Below, in pieces: positions 10,115 to 19,227 of a DNA stretch of 64,000 nucleotides; within the stretch, counting starts at the first letter, position 1; each line of letters starts with the position of its first letter. The notes under the pieces are model-generated. The model saw nothing but the letters and a program-made list of their open reading frames with translations. It did not search any database and had not been told where the DNA came from. Made by a program: the position numbers and the translations under genes. Source of the DNA: Pseudidiomarina sp. CB1 (lineage in GTDB: Bacteria; Pseudomonadota; Gammaproteobacteria; Enterobacterales; Alteromonadaceae); contig NZ_JANTPU010000001.1 in NCBI RefSeq assembly GCF_024752025.1, forward strand, positions 1,054,001 through 1,118,000, read 5' to 3'.

Positions 10115-12001
10115 TTATTTACCACTGTCATCCGCTGATTTGTCTTTTACTTGTTGTTCTTTTTGTTCTTTTTCTTCTTTCTCACGACTCTGCTTAACGG
10201 CCTGTTGTTCAGAAATTTCATCGGCTGTGATAAGCGCGACAATTTGCCAACCCGGCTTAGGTTCGAAAGTATGATCGGTGGTAAAAACATGGAACACCTT
10301 GCGTTCGTCAATGGCAAACATCGGAATCGCACGATTGCCATACCGTTCTTGATAGTCGGTAAAGCTGAAGCTTTCAGTAATCGTAGTGGTCTTCATTTGC
10401 GCACCTTGGAACGTCAGACTCGCAAGTTTCGAGAACGTCACTCCCTTACCAAACAGCTTTAAGCGCTCACGATAACTTTCGGAGAGTTGGTTGCGCGCCG
10501 GGGCATCGTGTTCTGTACTCGGTAACCCATAGATTTTCTCTGAGGCAAACCAATCCATGTAGTGCAATGCGACCACTGGGTTCAACTGCTTGTACGGAGA
10601 TAAGATCAAAACCTTACCAATGCCGGTCATATCCATGTTGTTTTCAGCATGCTCAGAGGTTGGATTACCGAAATACACCGGCAAGTTCTCCATGCGGGCG
10701 GTTTTAATGTTTTCCCAGTTGGTGTCAGCCAGCAACACCGGCAAATCGTGCTCACGTAATGCTTTTGCTATCGCGCGAGCGGTCGCATTTGCCCCAAAGA
10801 TGAGAAAGCCATGCGCTGGTGGTTCACGTAACTTCAAAGCGTGTGCCAGCGGCTTTGCTGTTAGACTTTGCAGTACAACGGTACTAAGAATGACCAAAAA
10901 CACCAACGGCACTAATAATTCTGCGTCCGTCCAACCGGCTTGTTGCAATTTCAAAGCAAACAATGCCGATACTGCGGCGGCCACGATACCGCGTGGCGCA
11001 ATCCATGACAGCAATAGCTTTTCTCGCACATTGAGTTGCGTGCCAATCGCTGACAGCCAAACACTCAGCGGGCGTACCGCAAAAATAATAATCGCCAACA
11101 AAATCACTGCCGGCACGCCGAGCTGACTAAAGGCTTCGGTATTCAAACGCGCGGCAAGAATAATAAACAGTCCTGAAATGAGCAGCACGCTAAGCGTTTC
11201 TTTAAACTCCAAGATGTCATCGAGGTTTAGATGACGCATATTTGCCATAACCATACCCATGACGGTGACTGTTAAAAGTCCAGACTCGTGCTGTAAGGCG
11301 TTGGATAAAGCAAAGACCCCAAGCACTGCGGCTAATGTCGCAACATTCTTGAGGTAATGTGGGAACCACCCTTTGTGCAAGGCGATGCCGAGGAGTTTGC
11401 CTGCGGCGTAACCTAAGGCGAAGCCAATACCGATAGTGATGCCAAAGGCTTGGAAAGCATGCAACAGGCCTGCACCCTGACTCGCAATGATAAACTCGTA
11501 GACCAAAACCGCCAGCAATGCGCCGACGGGATCAATGATGATACCTTCCCAACGCAAAATGTTGGCAATATTCGACTTGGGCCGCACCGAACGTAACATC
11601 GGCATAATCACGGTGGGGCCTGTCACCACCACCAAAGCACCAAAAAGCGCGGCGAGCTCCCAACCAAAATCCATCAGCAAGTACGCGACAATTGAGATGG
11701 CGACCCAGGTGATCAGCATGCCAATGCTTACTAAGTGAGTCACCATTCGCCCATGACCACGGATTTCTTCCATCTTCAGGGTCAAGCTTCCCTCAAAAAG
11801 GATAATGGCAACGGATAACGACACCAGCGGGAATAAAATATCGCCAAAAACGGCATCGGGTTGCAGCCAACCAAGACCAGGACCAACCACCATCCCGACA
11901 ATCAACAACGGAAGAATTGCAGGAATCTTGAGCCGCCAAGCTGACCATTGACAGAGAATCGATAGAACGCCGATGAGGGCAAGAGCTGACATATTTGACA
12001 T
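10115..12001 (-). CDS. CPA-type cation:proton antiporter with TrkA-N domain
   Basis: From the ATG at 12001 (MSNMSALALIGVL, with GGAG about 11 nt upstream) the protein has 628 residues. The first about 390 residues form a polytopic Na+(K+)/H+ exchanger domain with ILFEGSLTL and VVTGPTVIMPMLRS motifs. The rest contains a Rossmann-type TrkA-N/RCK domain (GFLIFGANATARAIAKAL) and a charged tail rich in Lys, Glu and Gln. Family members exchange Na+ or K+ for protons and are gated by nucleotide binding; the ion cannot be read from sequence. The 194-bp gap before the lipoprotein gene has only a weak GCGCAAA hairpin. Confidence 0.9.
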   Translation of the reverse strand: MSNMSALALIGVLSILCQWSAWRLKIPAILPLLIVGMVVGPGLGWLQPDAVFGDILFPLVSLSVAIILFEGSLTLKMEEIRGHGRMVTHLVSIGMLITWVAISIVAYLLMDFGWELAALFGALVVVTGPTVIMPMLRSVRPKSNIANILRWEGIIIDPVGALLAVLVYEFIIASQGAGLLHAFQAFGITIGIGFALGYAAGKLLGIALHKGWFPHYLKNVATLAAVLGVFALSNALQHESGLLTVTVMGMVMANMRHLNLDDILEFKETLSVLLISGLFIILAARLNTEAFSQLGVPAVILLAIIIFAVRPLSVWLSAIGTQLNVREKLLLSWIAPRGIVAAAVSALFALKLQQAGWTDAELLVPLVFLVILSTVVLQSLTAKPLAHALKLREPPAHGFLIFGANATARAIAKALREHDLPVLLADTNWENIKTARMENLPVYFGNPTSEHAENNMDMTGIGKVLILSPYKQLNPVVALHYMDWFASEKIYGLPSTEHDAPARNQLSESYRERLKLFGKGVTFSKLASLTFQGAQMKTTTITESFSFTDYQERYGNRAIPMFAIDERKVFHVFTTDHTFEPKPGWQIVALITADEISEQQAVKQSREKEEKEQKEQQVKDKSADDSGK

Positions 12002-12087
12002 ATAACGTGTTACTCCCTGTACAAAGCAGTTTACGGCGAGCCGGAGAAAAAGTTGATCTGGCTCAAGAAAGATCACTTCTCTTCTTG

Positions 12088-12115
12088 TTGATAATCATTC
12101 GCATTTGCGTACAAT
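12088..12115 (+). promoter_or_regulatory. Fur-box-overlapped promoter of fbpABC
   Basis: A TGATAAT-C-ATTCGCA element (12089-12103) fits the 7-1-7 Fur operator at 12 of 14 arm positions. It overlaps a sigma-70-like promoter, TTGATA (12088-12093) and TACAAT (12110-12115) with a 16-bp spacer. Nearly the same 22-bp sequence lies upstream of bfd (19 of 22 identical from TGTTG to ATTTG). Iron-loaded Fur bound here would block RNA polymerase, which suits an iron importer. Confidence 0.75.
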
Positions 12116-12178
12116 ACAGTCATTGACAGTCAAATGCTCGTCCCTTTTGGGTCTGACTTACTACGAGGTTCTCAAGTT

Positions 12179-13207
12179 ATGAGATTAGCTAACATGAAAA
12201 AATTCGTGTCACTCAGTGCTATCACTTTAGCATTAACGGCAAGTGTTGCCCACGCAGCAACAGTAAACGTGTATTCTGCGCGAAAAGAAGCACTTATCAA
12301 ACCCGTTTTAGAGCAATTTACCGAAAAAACCGGAATTGAAGTACGTTTATTGACCGGCGGCGGTGATGCACTCCTCGCACGATTACGTAACGAAGGCGAA
12401 AACAGCCCTGCAGACCTCTTTCTTACCGTTGATGCTGGCAATCTGCATCGCGCGGCCGAAGCTGGCATTTTCCAACCGATCACTGACACTGAAGTGCTCA
12501 ATAAGGTGCCCGCCAACTTGCATGGCGCTGACAAGCTGTGGATCGGTTTAAGTTTGCGCGCCCGTCCTTTGTTCTACGCCAAAGACCGCGTCGACCCCAG
12601 TGTCCTGAGTGGTTATGAAGACCTTGCCGCAGAACGCTGGGACAACAACGTTTGTATCCGTTCGTCCGACAATATCTACAACCAATCACTCACCGCCGCC
12701 TTAATTGAGCACTGGGGTGCGGAAAAAACCGAAGCTTGGGCTGAGGGCTTGGTCGGTAATCTAGCCAAACCTCCAGTAGGTGGCGATCGTGACCAAATCA
12801 AAGCGGTCGCGGCCGGGGTTTGCGATATTGCAGTAGCAAACACTTACTATTTAGGCCTCATGGAGGCTTCAAACGATGCGGACGAACGCGAGGCCGCAAG
12901 CAAAGTCGCGATTTTCTGGCCTAATCAAGATAGCTTTGGTACCCACGTCAACGTTTCAGGAATTGGCCTCACGAAGCATGCGAAGAACACGCAAGAAGCA
13001 CAGCGATTGATTGCGTTTTTACTCTCTGAAGAGGCACAGCGTTGGTACGCTGCAACCAACAATGAGTACCCTGCGGTAAGCGGCGTCGAATGGAGCGAAC
13101 GTTTACAAGCATGGGGCGAATTCAAAATGGATTCTATCGAGATGCGCTACCTTGGCGAAAATAACGCTGCTGCGGTTAAACTTATGAACCGAGCTGGCTG
13201 GCGTTAA
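12179..13207 (+). CDS. fbpA: Ferric iron ABC transporter, periplasmic binding protein
   Basis: A 342-residue FbpA/FutA-type protein that carries Fe3+ in the periplasm to the FbpBC permease. The start at 12179 has GAGG 10 nt upstream. A Sec signal ends near VAHA, followed by ATVNVYSARKEAL, the typical mature start. The adjacent tyrosines that bind iron in this family are visible in VANTYYLGLMEA. Its stop overlaps the fbpB start (TAATG), so the two are coupled. Confidence 0.95.
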   Translation: MRLANMKKFVSLSAITLALTASVAHAATVNVYSARKEALIKPVLEQFTEKTGIEVRLLTGGGDALLARLRNEGENSPADLFLTVDAGNLHRAAEAGIFQPITDTEVLNKVPANLHGADKLWIGLSLRARPLFYAKDRVDPSVLSGYEDLAAERWDNNVCIRSSDNIYNQSLTAALIEHWGAEKTEAWAEGLVGNLAKPPVGGDRDQIKAVAAGVCDIAVANTYYLGLMEASNDADEREAASKVAIFWPNQDSFGTHVNVSGIGLTKHAKNTQEAQRLIAFLLSEEAQRWYAATNNEYPAVSGVEWSERLQAWGEFKMDSIEMRYLGENNAAAVKLMNRAGWR

Positions 13208-14874
13208 TGCAGGCACGCGGGCGGCAATTCTCCCTCGTAGCTTCAGCGTTAGTGTTGGGGCTACCGCTATTTGTGATCGTTTTCGCCCTCTTGCAACTGC
13301 TGTTTGGGGGCGATTTCGACACCCTTGGTCACCTCTGGGAAACAGTTATTCCGGAGTACGTACGGCACTCCTTGTGGCTCATGCTCGGGGTTGCGGTAGG
13401 TGTCATCACGCTCGGCGTAAGTACGGCGTGGCTGACCACCAGCTGCCGCTTCCCTGGACAAAAAATACTCAGCTGGGCGCTACTGTTACCGCTGGCGATG
13501 CCAGCATACATCACCGCCTACACGTATACGGGCATGTTCGATTACAGCGGTCCCGTGCAAGACACCTTGCGGACAACTTTTGGTTGGGGCTACGGCGACT
13601 ATTGGTTCCCACAAATTCGTAGTCTCGGTGGAGCTATCGTGGTGCTGAGTTTAGTACTCTTCCCCTATGTTTACTTAATCACCCGTGCAACCTTTTTGCA
13701 GCAGTCCGCTACCACCTTAGAGGCCGGTCGTAGTTTGGGATTAACGCCGTGGCAATGTTTCCTGCGGATTGCCTTGCCCTTAGCACGACCCGCAATTGTT
13801 ACCGGAACGACATTGGCGCTAATGGAAACGCTCGCCGACTACGGTACCGTACAGTATTTTGGGGTAACCACTTTCACCACCGGCATTTTCCGCACCTGGT
13901 ATGGACTTGGCGACTTGACCGGTGCATTGCAACTGGCGGGTTTACTTTTGGCGGCGGTCATCAGCCTCATTCTGTTGGAGCGTTGGTCACGCAAACAAGC
14001 GCGCTACGATCAACGTAACCCGCGCCCGGCCCCCCCTTTCGAGTTGCGTGGTAGAAAGGCTTGGCTCGCCAGTATCGCTTGCTGGCTACCATTAGTGTTT
14101 GGCTTTATTTTACCGGCAATGCAACTGGGGGCATGGTCACTCGAGCGTTGGCAAGTATGGACCACGGGTGACTTCTGGCAGTTAACCTGGAATAGCTTCG
14201 CCCTCGCCTTTATGGCGGCGATTTTGGTAGTCATGATTGCCCTGTGGTTGGCCTATGGCCGTCGCCAGTTGCCAACCCGCGTCGTACGCACCAGCGTTGC
14301 CTTTGCCGGGTTAGGTTATGCCATTCCTGGCTTAGTCATCGCTGTAGGCTTATTGGTATTGCTCACATCCATTGACAACGTCATTATCGCGGCTAGCGAA
14401 CGTTGGTTCGACTACAACCCTGGTTTGCTGCTGTCGGGTACCTTATTTGCATTACTTTTCGCCTATGCGGTGCGTTTTTTAAGCGTCGCTATACAAACCG
14501 TGCAAGCCGGTCTCGCCGAAATTCGGCCTAGCATGGACGAAGCCGCTCGAATTCACGGTTACAAGCCCTTACAAGTGCTGCGGCTCATACATCTACCGTT
14601 ATTACGACCGAGCGTGCTGACCGCGATTATATTGGTTGGCGTCGACGTTTTGAAAGAGTTACCGGCAACCCTAGTATTGCGTCCGTTTGACTTCAATACG
14701 CTCGCCGTGCGCGCCTACGAAATGGCCGGTGACGAACGTTTGGCTGATGCCGGCCCGCCCGCTTTGATGATGGTAATGGTGGGTTTGATCCCGGTTATTC
14801 TGCTGTCGCGAGCTATGCTAAAATCGCAACAAAATGCCCTGAAGGAGCAAGACTTTGTCCCTGTTACAGCTTGA
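13207..14874 (+). CDS. fbpB: Ferric iron ABC transporter, fused permease
   Basis: A 555-residue permease made of two fused membrane halves, each with about six helices. Each half has an EAA loop that contacts the ATPase: EAGRSLGLTPWQCFLRIALP in the first and EAARIHGYKPLQVLRLIHLP in the second. This duplicated layout is usual for FbpB. It overlaps both neighbours, fbpA by 1 bp and fbpC by 20 bp. Confidence 0.95.
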   Translation: MQARGRQFSLVASALVLGLPLFVIVFALLQLLFGGDFDTLGHLWETVIPEYVRHSLWLMLGVAVGVITLGVSTAWLTTSCRFPGQKILSWALLLPLAMPAYITAYTYTGMFDYSGPVQDTLRTTFGWGYGDYWFPQIRSLGGAIVVLSLVLFPYVYLITRATFLQQSATTLEAGRSLGLTPWQCFLRIALPLARPAIVTGTTLALMETLADYGTVQYFGVTTFTTGIFRTWYGLGDLTGALQLAGLLLAAVISLILLERWSRKQARYDQRNPRPAPPFELRGRKAWLASIACWLPLVFGFILPAMQLGAWSLERWQVWTTGDFWQLTWNSFALAFMAAILVVMIALWLAYGRRQLPTRVVRTSVAFAGLGYAIPGLVIAVGLLVLLTSIDNVIIAASERWFDYNPGLLLSGTLFALLFAYAVRFLSVAIQTVQAGLAEIRPSMDEAARIHGYKPLQVLRLIHLPLLRPSVLTAIILVGVDVLKELPATLVLRPFDFNTLAVRAYEMAGDERLADAGPPALMMVMVGLIPVILLSRAMLKSQQNALKEQDFVPVTA

Positions 14875-15970
14875 TCATTTACATGTTCACCTTGGTCAAA
14901 ATGCGATTGTTCGTGGCGTATCCGTGCAACTCGCGGCAGGCGAAATCGGTTGTTTACTTGGCCCTAGCGGTTGCGGAAAGACGACGCTGTTGCGAGCCAT
15001 TGCAGGCTTTCAACAAGTAGCTGCGGGCAGCATTAGTCTCGCTGAAAAAACCGTCTCTGCACCGGCTTACACCCAAGCACCAGAACAACGGGGCATTGGA
15101 ATGGTTTTTCAGGATTTTGCCTTGTTCCCCCACTTAACGGTCGAAGCGAACATCAGCTTTGGCATGCGCCACGCCAGTGCCAAAGAAAAGCTCCAGCGGG
15201 TGGATGAACTGCTTAACCGAATTGGCTTGCCCGGCTACCAGAAACGCTATCCTCATGAACTATCTGGGGGACAGCAACAGCGTATCGCATTAGCTCGTGC
15301 ACTCGCGCCCAAGCCGCGTTTACTGTTGCTTGACGAGCCGTTCTCAAGTCTCGATGCCGAATTGCGTGAGCGGCTTGCGGTCGAGGTCCGTGAGTTGCTC
15401 AAGAAAGAGCAAATTACCGCATTGTTGGTGACCCATGATCAGCAGGAAGCCTTTGCCATGGCTGATAAAGCTGGCGTCATGTATCAAGGCGAGTTGCTAC
15501 AGTGGGACACACCCTACCAACTTTACCATCAGCCGCGTCACCAAATGGTTGCGGACTTTATTGGCCATGGGGTTTTACTGCAAGGTACGGTGAATTCAAG
15601 CGGTTCAATGGCGTCGCCCTTGGGTATGCTCGAACATCCAAGCTTGGCCAATGTTGCAGGCGGCACGCCTGTGAGTTTTTTGGTGCGTCCTGACGACTTG
15701 GTCCCCGACCCAGAGTCTCGTTTGCGTGGAACGATTAAAGCTCGTGGCTTTCGTGGCGCACACAATCTTTATAGTGTCGAATTAGTGAGTGGCGTTGAGG
15801 TGTTAACCCTAAGTGCTTCACATGAACAATTAGAAGTGGGCGCAGAGATTGGCTTGCGCCCAGACTTCGACCACCTCGTGGTGTTCGCCGCAGATCATTG
15901 CGAACTCCCTGGCTTTCACAGCCAAGCGCCGGCGTTCCACCCAGTGTTACCAAAAACGCAAACGGCGTAG
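14855..15970 (+). CDS. fbpC: Ferric iron ABC transporter, ATP-binding protein
   Basis: A 371-residue ATPase of the CUT/FbpC type. It has Walker A LGPSGCGKTT, signature LSGGQQQR, Walker B LLLLDEPFSSLD and the switch histidine in LLVTHDQQEA, followed by a C-terminal TOBE-like regulatory region (about 240-350). The start is TTG at 14855, chosen because AAGGAG ends 7 nt upstream; it lies inside the end of fbpB. Its last 24 bp overlap the convergent zntB gene. Confidence 0.94.
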   Translation: MSLLQLDHLHVHLGQNAIVRGVSVQLAAGEIGCLLGPSGCGKTTLLRAIAGFQQVAAGSISLAEKTVSAPAYTQAPEQRGIGMVFQDFALFPHLTVEANISFGMRHASAKEKLQRVDELLNRIGLPGYQKRYPHELSGGQQQRIALARALAPKPRLLLLDEPFSSLDAELRERLAVEVRELLKKEQITALLVTHDQQEAFAMADKAGVMYQGELLQWDTPYQLYHQPRHQMVADFIGHGVLLQGTVNSSGSMASPLGMLEHPSLANVAGGTPVSFLVRPDDLVPDPESRLRGTIKARGFRGAHNLYSVELVSGVEVLTLSASHEQLEVGAEIGLRPDFDHLVVFAADHCELPGFHSQAPAFHPVLPKTQTA

Positions 15971-16915
15971 TAGCAGAAATTCAACGACAGCGATCACGCC
16001 TAAAGCCCCACAAAAGATCCAAAAGGCATTGCTGTCTTCAACGCCGGGCATGCCACCGATGTTGATGCCAAAGACCCCAGTAAGAAAACTAATCGGTAAG
16101 AAAACACCCGCAACCATCGATAACCAGTAGGTATTACGGTTCATTTTCTCTGCAACTTCTTGCTGCAGATGCTCGCGCAGCATCCATACCTGTTCGAGCA
16201 ACATCTCAAGCGATTCTAATTCGCGTTGAATCGCATCCCGCTCATTGACTAACCATTGTACATTGTCTGGCTCCAGCCACTTATGCGCATCGACCCCTAA
16301 CCTTTCGAGAGCCGTGAGCTGCGGACGTACGAACCGTACCAGTCGTAACATACGCCGATGCAGTGCCGTGAGTTGGCGTTGCCGTTCCGCAGTAGTGCCA
16401 CGGTCGTCATCTTCCAGCAGTTCCATCTCGTCTTCAATGACGTCGAGCAATTCTTCGAGGCGATTGTTCATCTCTTCGATCAGCATGACTAAAAAGTCGT
16501 TTAACGATTCAGGCCCTTCTTGTCGCTGCAAGCGCTCACGTAGCAGGGCCACCGAGCGAATAGGACGTTTTCGAAAGCTGTAAATTGCGCCTTTATAGTA
16601 AAGAATACGCAGGCTTAGCATATCTTCGGGGCGCTCGCCTTCAGCTAAATTGACCCCCCGTAATATCAACAAAAAGCCGTCGTTGTTGCGCTCAAATCGA
16701 GGTCGAGTATCTTCTTCCAGCACTGCGTCAATGAGTGGTGCCGGTATTCCTGACGCCAGTAGCCACTTCTCGATACCTGGCAAGTCACGTTGAATATGGA
16801 ACCAACGCTGGGGCGCACCCTGCAAGTCCTGGGTAATCGGTTGCGCCGGGTGCGTGGAAAAATCCCAGCTATCAATCATAAATTCGGGGCGCTGAGCTAA
16901 TTTTTCAGTTGCCAT
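15947..16915 (-). CDS. zntB: CorA-family zinc transporter ZntB
   Basis: A 322-residue protein with a large cytoplasmic alpha/beta and long-helix domain and two C-terminal membrane helices. The pore signature is YGMN in CorA; here it reads FGINIGGMPG, the GIN form typical of ZntB-type zinc transporters. It is convergent with fbpC and shares 24 bp with it. It is divergent from the CaCA exchanger gene, with a 91-bp shared promoter region. Confidence 0.88.
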   Translation of the reverse strand: MATEKLAQRPEFMIDSWDFSTHPAQPITQDLQGAPQRWFHIQRDLPGIEKWLLASGIPAPLIDAVLEEDTRPRFERNNDGFLLILRGVNLAEGERPEDMLSLRILYYKGAIYSFRKRPIRSVALLRERLQRQEGPESLNDFLVMLIEEMNNRLEELLDVIEDEMELLEDDDRGTTAERQRQLTALHRRMLRLVRFVRPQLTALERLGVDAHKWLEPDNVQWLVNERDAIQRELESLEMLLEQVWMLREHLQQEVAEKMNRNTYWLSMVAGVFLPISFLTGVFGINIGGMPGVEDSNAFWIFCGALGVIAVVEFLLLRRLRFW

Positions 16916-17006
16916 GCAAATTCCTCACTTGTGCTTACTGCAACATTTTCTGCTTTAAGGTTACAATAGCAGGCAATTAAATGAACCTCATTAAAAAGGA
17001 TCTGCA

Positions 17007-17972
17007 ATGTTACTTGCTGTAGTCGCAGTAGTTTTTGGTCTTGCATTATTGGTTTGGAGTGCTGATCGCTTCGTCGACGGCGCCGCAGCAACGGCTACAC
17101 ACCTCGGTATGCCACCTCTATTGATTGGTATGGTGATTATCGGTTTTGGTACCTCAGCGCCAGAAATGGTCGTTTCTGCGCTGGCGTCGCTACAAGGCAA
17201 TCCCGGCCTCGCACTCGGAAACGCATTCGGTTCCAACATTACCAACATCGCATTAGTACTCGGGATTACCGCAGTGCTTGCACCTATTGCCGTAAGCAGC
17301 CAAGTCTTGAAACGCGAGATGCCAATCTTGATTGCCATCACGCTACTCATGGCGATTCCATTGTATGATCTCACCATCACCGCAACCGAAGCCTGGATGA
17401 TTTTGGCGATCTTTGCAGCTTACATGGGCTGGAGCATTTACCAAGGTATGCGCGGTAAAGACGACGTGCTTGCTGGTGAATTTGATCAGGAACTCAAACA
17501 ACACAAAATGCCGCTTGGCAAAGCCATTGTCTGGCTGGTGATTGGCCTGATACTTCTGGTTATCAGTTCACGTGTTTTGGTATGGGGTGCGGTCGATATT
17601 GCTGTCGCATTAGGCGTTAGTGATCTCGTGATCGGCTTGACCGTCGTCGCTATCGGCACCTCGCTGCCTGAATTAGCCTCTGCAATTGCGGCAGTCCGCA
17701 AGAATGAGCACGACCTCGCCTTTGGCAACGTCATCGGTTCTAACATGTTCAATATATTAGCCGTCGTCGGGATTGCCGGAGCAATCCAGCCCATCACCCT
17801 AGAGCCACTCGCATTGAGCCGCGATTGGGTTGCGATGACTGTGCTTACGCTGTTGTTGGCGATTTTCAGCTTCCGCATTAATCGCCCGACGCGACTGAAC
17901 CGAATCCACGGTATCGTACTCATACTTTGTTATACTGCTTACACGATCTACTTACTTAAAACGGGCTTCTAA
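17007..17972 (+). CDS. Calcium/sodium antiporter (CaCA family, YrbG-like)
   Basis: A 321-residue protein of about ten helices. The two inverted alpha-repeats of the CaCA family are clear: GFGTSAPEMVVSA with GNAFGSNITN in the first half and AIGTSLPELASAI with GNVIGSNMFN in the second. The conserved glutamates in SAPE and SLPE line the ion path. It should export Ca2+ or exchange it for Na+ at the inner membrane. The next gene starts at the base after its stop codon. Confidence 0.92.
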   Translation: MLLAVVAVVFGLALLVWSADRFVDGAAATATHLGMPPLLIGMVIIGFGTSAPEMVVSALASLQGNPGLALGNAFGSNITNIALVLGITAVLAPIAVSSQVLKREMPILIAITLLMAIPLYDLTITATEAWMILAIFAAYMGWSIYQGMRGKDDVLAGEFDQELKQHKMPLGKAIVWLVIGLILLVISSRVLVWGAVDIAVALGVSDLVIGLTVVAIGTSLPELASAIAAVRKNEHDLAFGNVIGSNMFNILAVVGIAGAIQPITLEPLALSRDWVAMTVLTLLLAIFSFRINRPTRLNRIHGIVLILCYTAYTIYLLKTGF

Positions 17973-18407
17973 ATGATCGACGATAAGGCAATTTCTACCG
18001 CACAACGACTTGGTTACGCTGGTTTAATACCTTTTTTAGCCTTTACGCTGGGCGGTCTGCTGGATATCTATGCAGACCATGCGGTACGCCTTTTCGTTAT
18101 CTACAGCGCTGTAATCTTGAGCTTCTTGGGCGGCGTTCACTGGGGCATCGCCATGCAAAGCGAGGGCAGCCCTACCCGCGCTTTCAAATGGAGTATGCTA
18201 CCGAGCATTATCGGTATCGTGCTCTTTTTTGCCGGGGTTTGGGTATCGCCTTTAACCATGTTAACGGTTCTCGCCTTTACCCACTTGTTCTGGCTAAATT
18301 TTGAAAAGCGCCATCTAAGCGAACAACTTTGGTATCTAGAGCTTCGCAACCGCCTCACCTTCACCGTTGTCGCTCTGCACGTGATCTTGATCATTATTTC
18401 GTTGTAA
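17973..18407 (+). CDS. DUF3429 domain membrane protein
   Basis: A 144-residue protein with about four membrane helices. Segments such as RLGYAGLIPFLAF and SFLGGVHWGIAM are typical of DUF3429, whose function is not known. Its ATG directly follows the stop of the CaCA exchanger, so the two are surely cotranscribed. A link to ion exchange is only suggested by position. Confidence 0.85.
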   Translation: MIDDKAISTAQRLGYAGLIPFLAFTLGGLLDIYADHAVRLFVIYSAVILSFLGGVHWGIAMQSEGSPTRAFKWSMLPSIIGIVLFFAGVWVSPLTMLTVLAFTHLFWLNFEKRHLSEQLWYLELRNRLTFTVVALHVILIIISL

Positions 18408-18433
18408 AGCTGACGCAAAAACAAACAGCACTG

Positions 18434-18462
18434 TTGCGAATCATTCGTATTTGTATTAGTAT
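18434..18462 (+). promoter_or_regulatory. Fur box and promoter of bfd
   Basis: TGCGAAT-C-ATTCGTA (18435-18449) is a near-perfect 7-1-7 palindrome of the Fur operator type. It overlaps a weak -35 (TTGCGA, 18434-18439) placed 17 bp from TAGTAT (18457-18462). The 22-bp stretch from TGTTG to ATTTG is 19/22 identical to the fbpA element, which supports a common regulator. Confidence 0.65.
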
Positions 18463-18489
18463 TTAGGCCAAGTACTCAACGAGGTCTTT

Positions 18490-18714
18490 ATGTACGTTTG
18501 TCTTTGCAAAGGTGTCACCGATAAAACCATTCAACGTGCGGTGCACGATGAAGGTGTCAGCAGTATGCGCGAACTGCGCCAGCAATATGGCGTTGCATCG
18601 CAGTGTGGCTGCTGCAAAAGCTGTGCTAAAGAAGTGCTTACCGATGCCGTCAAAGAACGAAATAAGCGCTTTTTGGACGAAACCTTGTTGCCAACGGACG
18701 TGTGCTACACTTAA
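18490..18714 (+). CDS. bfd: Bacterioferritin-associated ferredoxin Bfd
   Basis: A 74-residue protein with the four-cysteine pattern of Bfd: MYVCLCKGV near the N-terminus and QCGCCKSC in the middle. Bfd binds a 2Fe-2S cluster and passes electrons to bacterioferritin haem to release stored iron. The Fur-like box upstream and the two bacterioferritin genes downstream fit that role. Confidence 0.95.
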   Translation: MYVCLCKGVTDKTIQRAVHDEGVSSMRELRQQYGVASQCGCCKSCAKEVLTDAVKERNKRFLDETLLPTDVCYT

Positions 18715-18749
18715 GCTAGGTTTTAAATCACCTAGGTTAGGAGTAGTTC

Positions 18750-19226
18750 ATGCAAGGCGAACCCAAAGTTCTTCAAGAACTTAATCGAATTCTTACTCGT
18801 AAGTTAACCGCCATTAACCAGTATTTTTTACATGCGCGCATGTACAAAAACTGGGGCTTTGAAGCACTGAATCACACCATTTATAAAGCTTCTATCGAAG
18901 AAATGAAGCACGCTGATGACATCATCGAGCGCCTGCTCTTTTTGGGCGGCATTCCCAACTTACAAGATCTTAGTAAGCTCTTTATTGGTGAAGACCCGCG
19001 CGAAATGCTGCAGCTGGATCACAAAATCCAGCTCGCCGACGTCGAGGCCATTCGTGACGCCATTGCGCAGTGTGAAAAGCAGCAAGATTACGTTAGTCGT
19101 GACATGCTCGCTGAGATTCTGGAACAGCAAGAAGAGCATTTAGACTGGCTCGAAACCCAGCTCGACTTGATCACGCACTTGGGGGCTAACACCTATCTGC
19201 AAACCAAACTGCATAAGGAGTCTTAA
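18750..19226 (+). CDS. bfr: Bacterioferritin, haem-binding subunit lacking ferroxidase ligands
   Basis: A 158-residue bacterioferritin with AGGAG before the start. By alignment with E. coli Bfr, the haem ligand Met52 is present (IEEMKHAD). Of the six di-iron ferroxidase ligands only E51, H54 and H130 remain; E18 is Lys, E94 is Gln and E127 is Gln. This subunit can bind haem and so accept Bfd, but should not oxidise iron by itself. The second subunit gene follows after 1 bp. Such alpha/beta pairs are known in some proteobacteria. Confidence 0.93.
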   Translation: MQGEPKVLQELNRILTRKLTAINQYFLHARMYKNWGFEALNHTIYKASIEEMKHADDIIERLLFLGGIPNLQDLSKLFIGEDPREMLQLDHKIQLADVEAIRDAIAQCEKQQDYVSRDMLAEILEQQEEHLDWLETQLDLITHLGANTYLQTKLHKES

Positions 19227-19227
19227 A

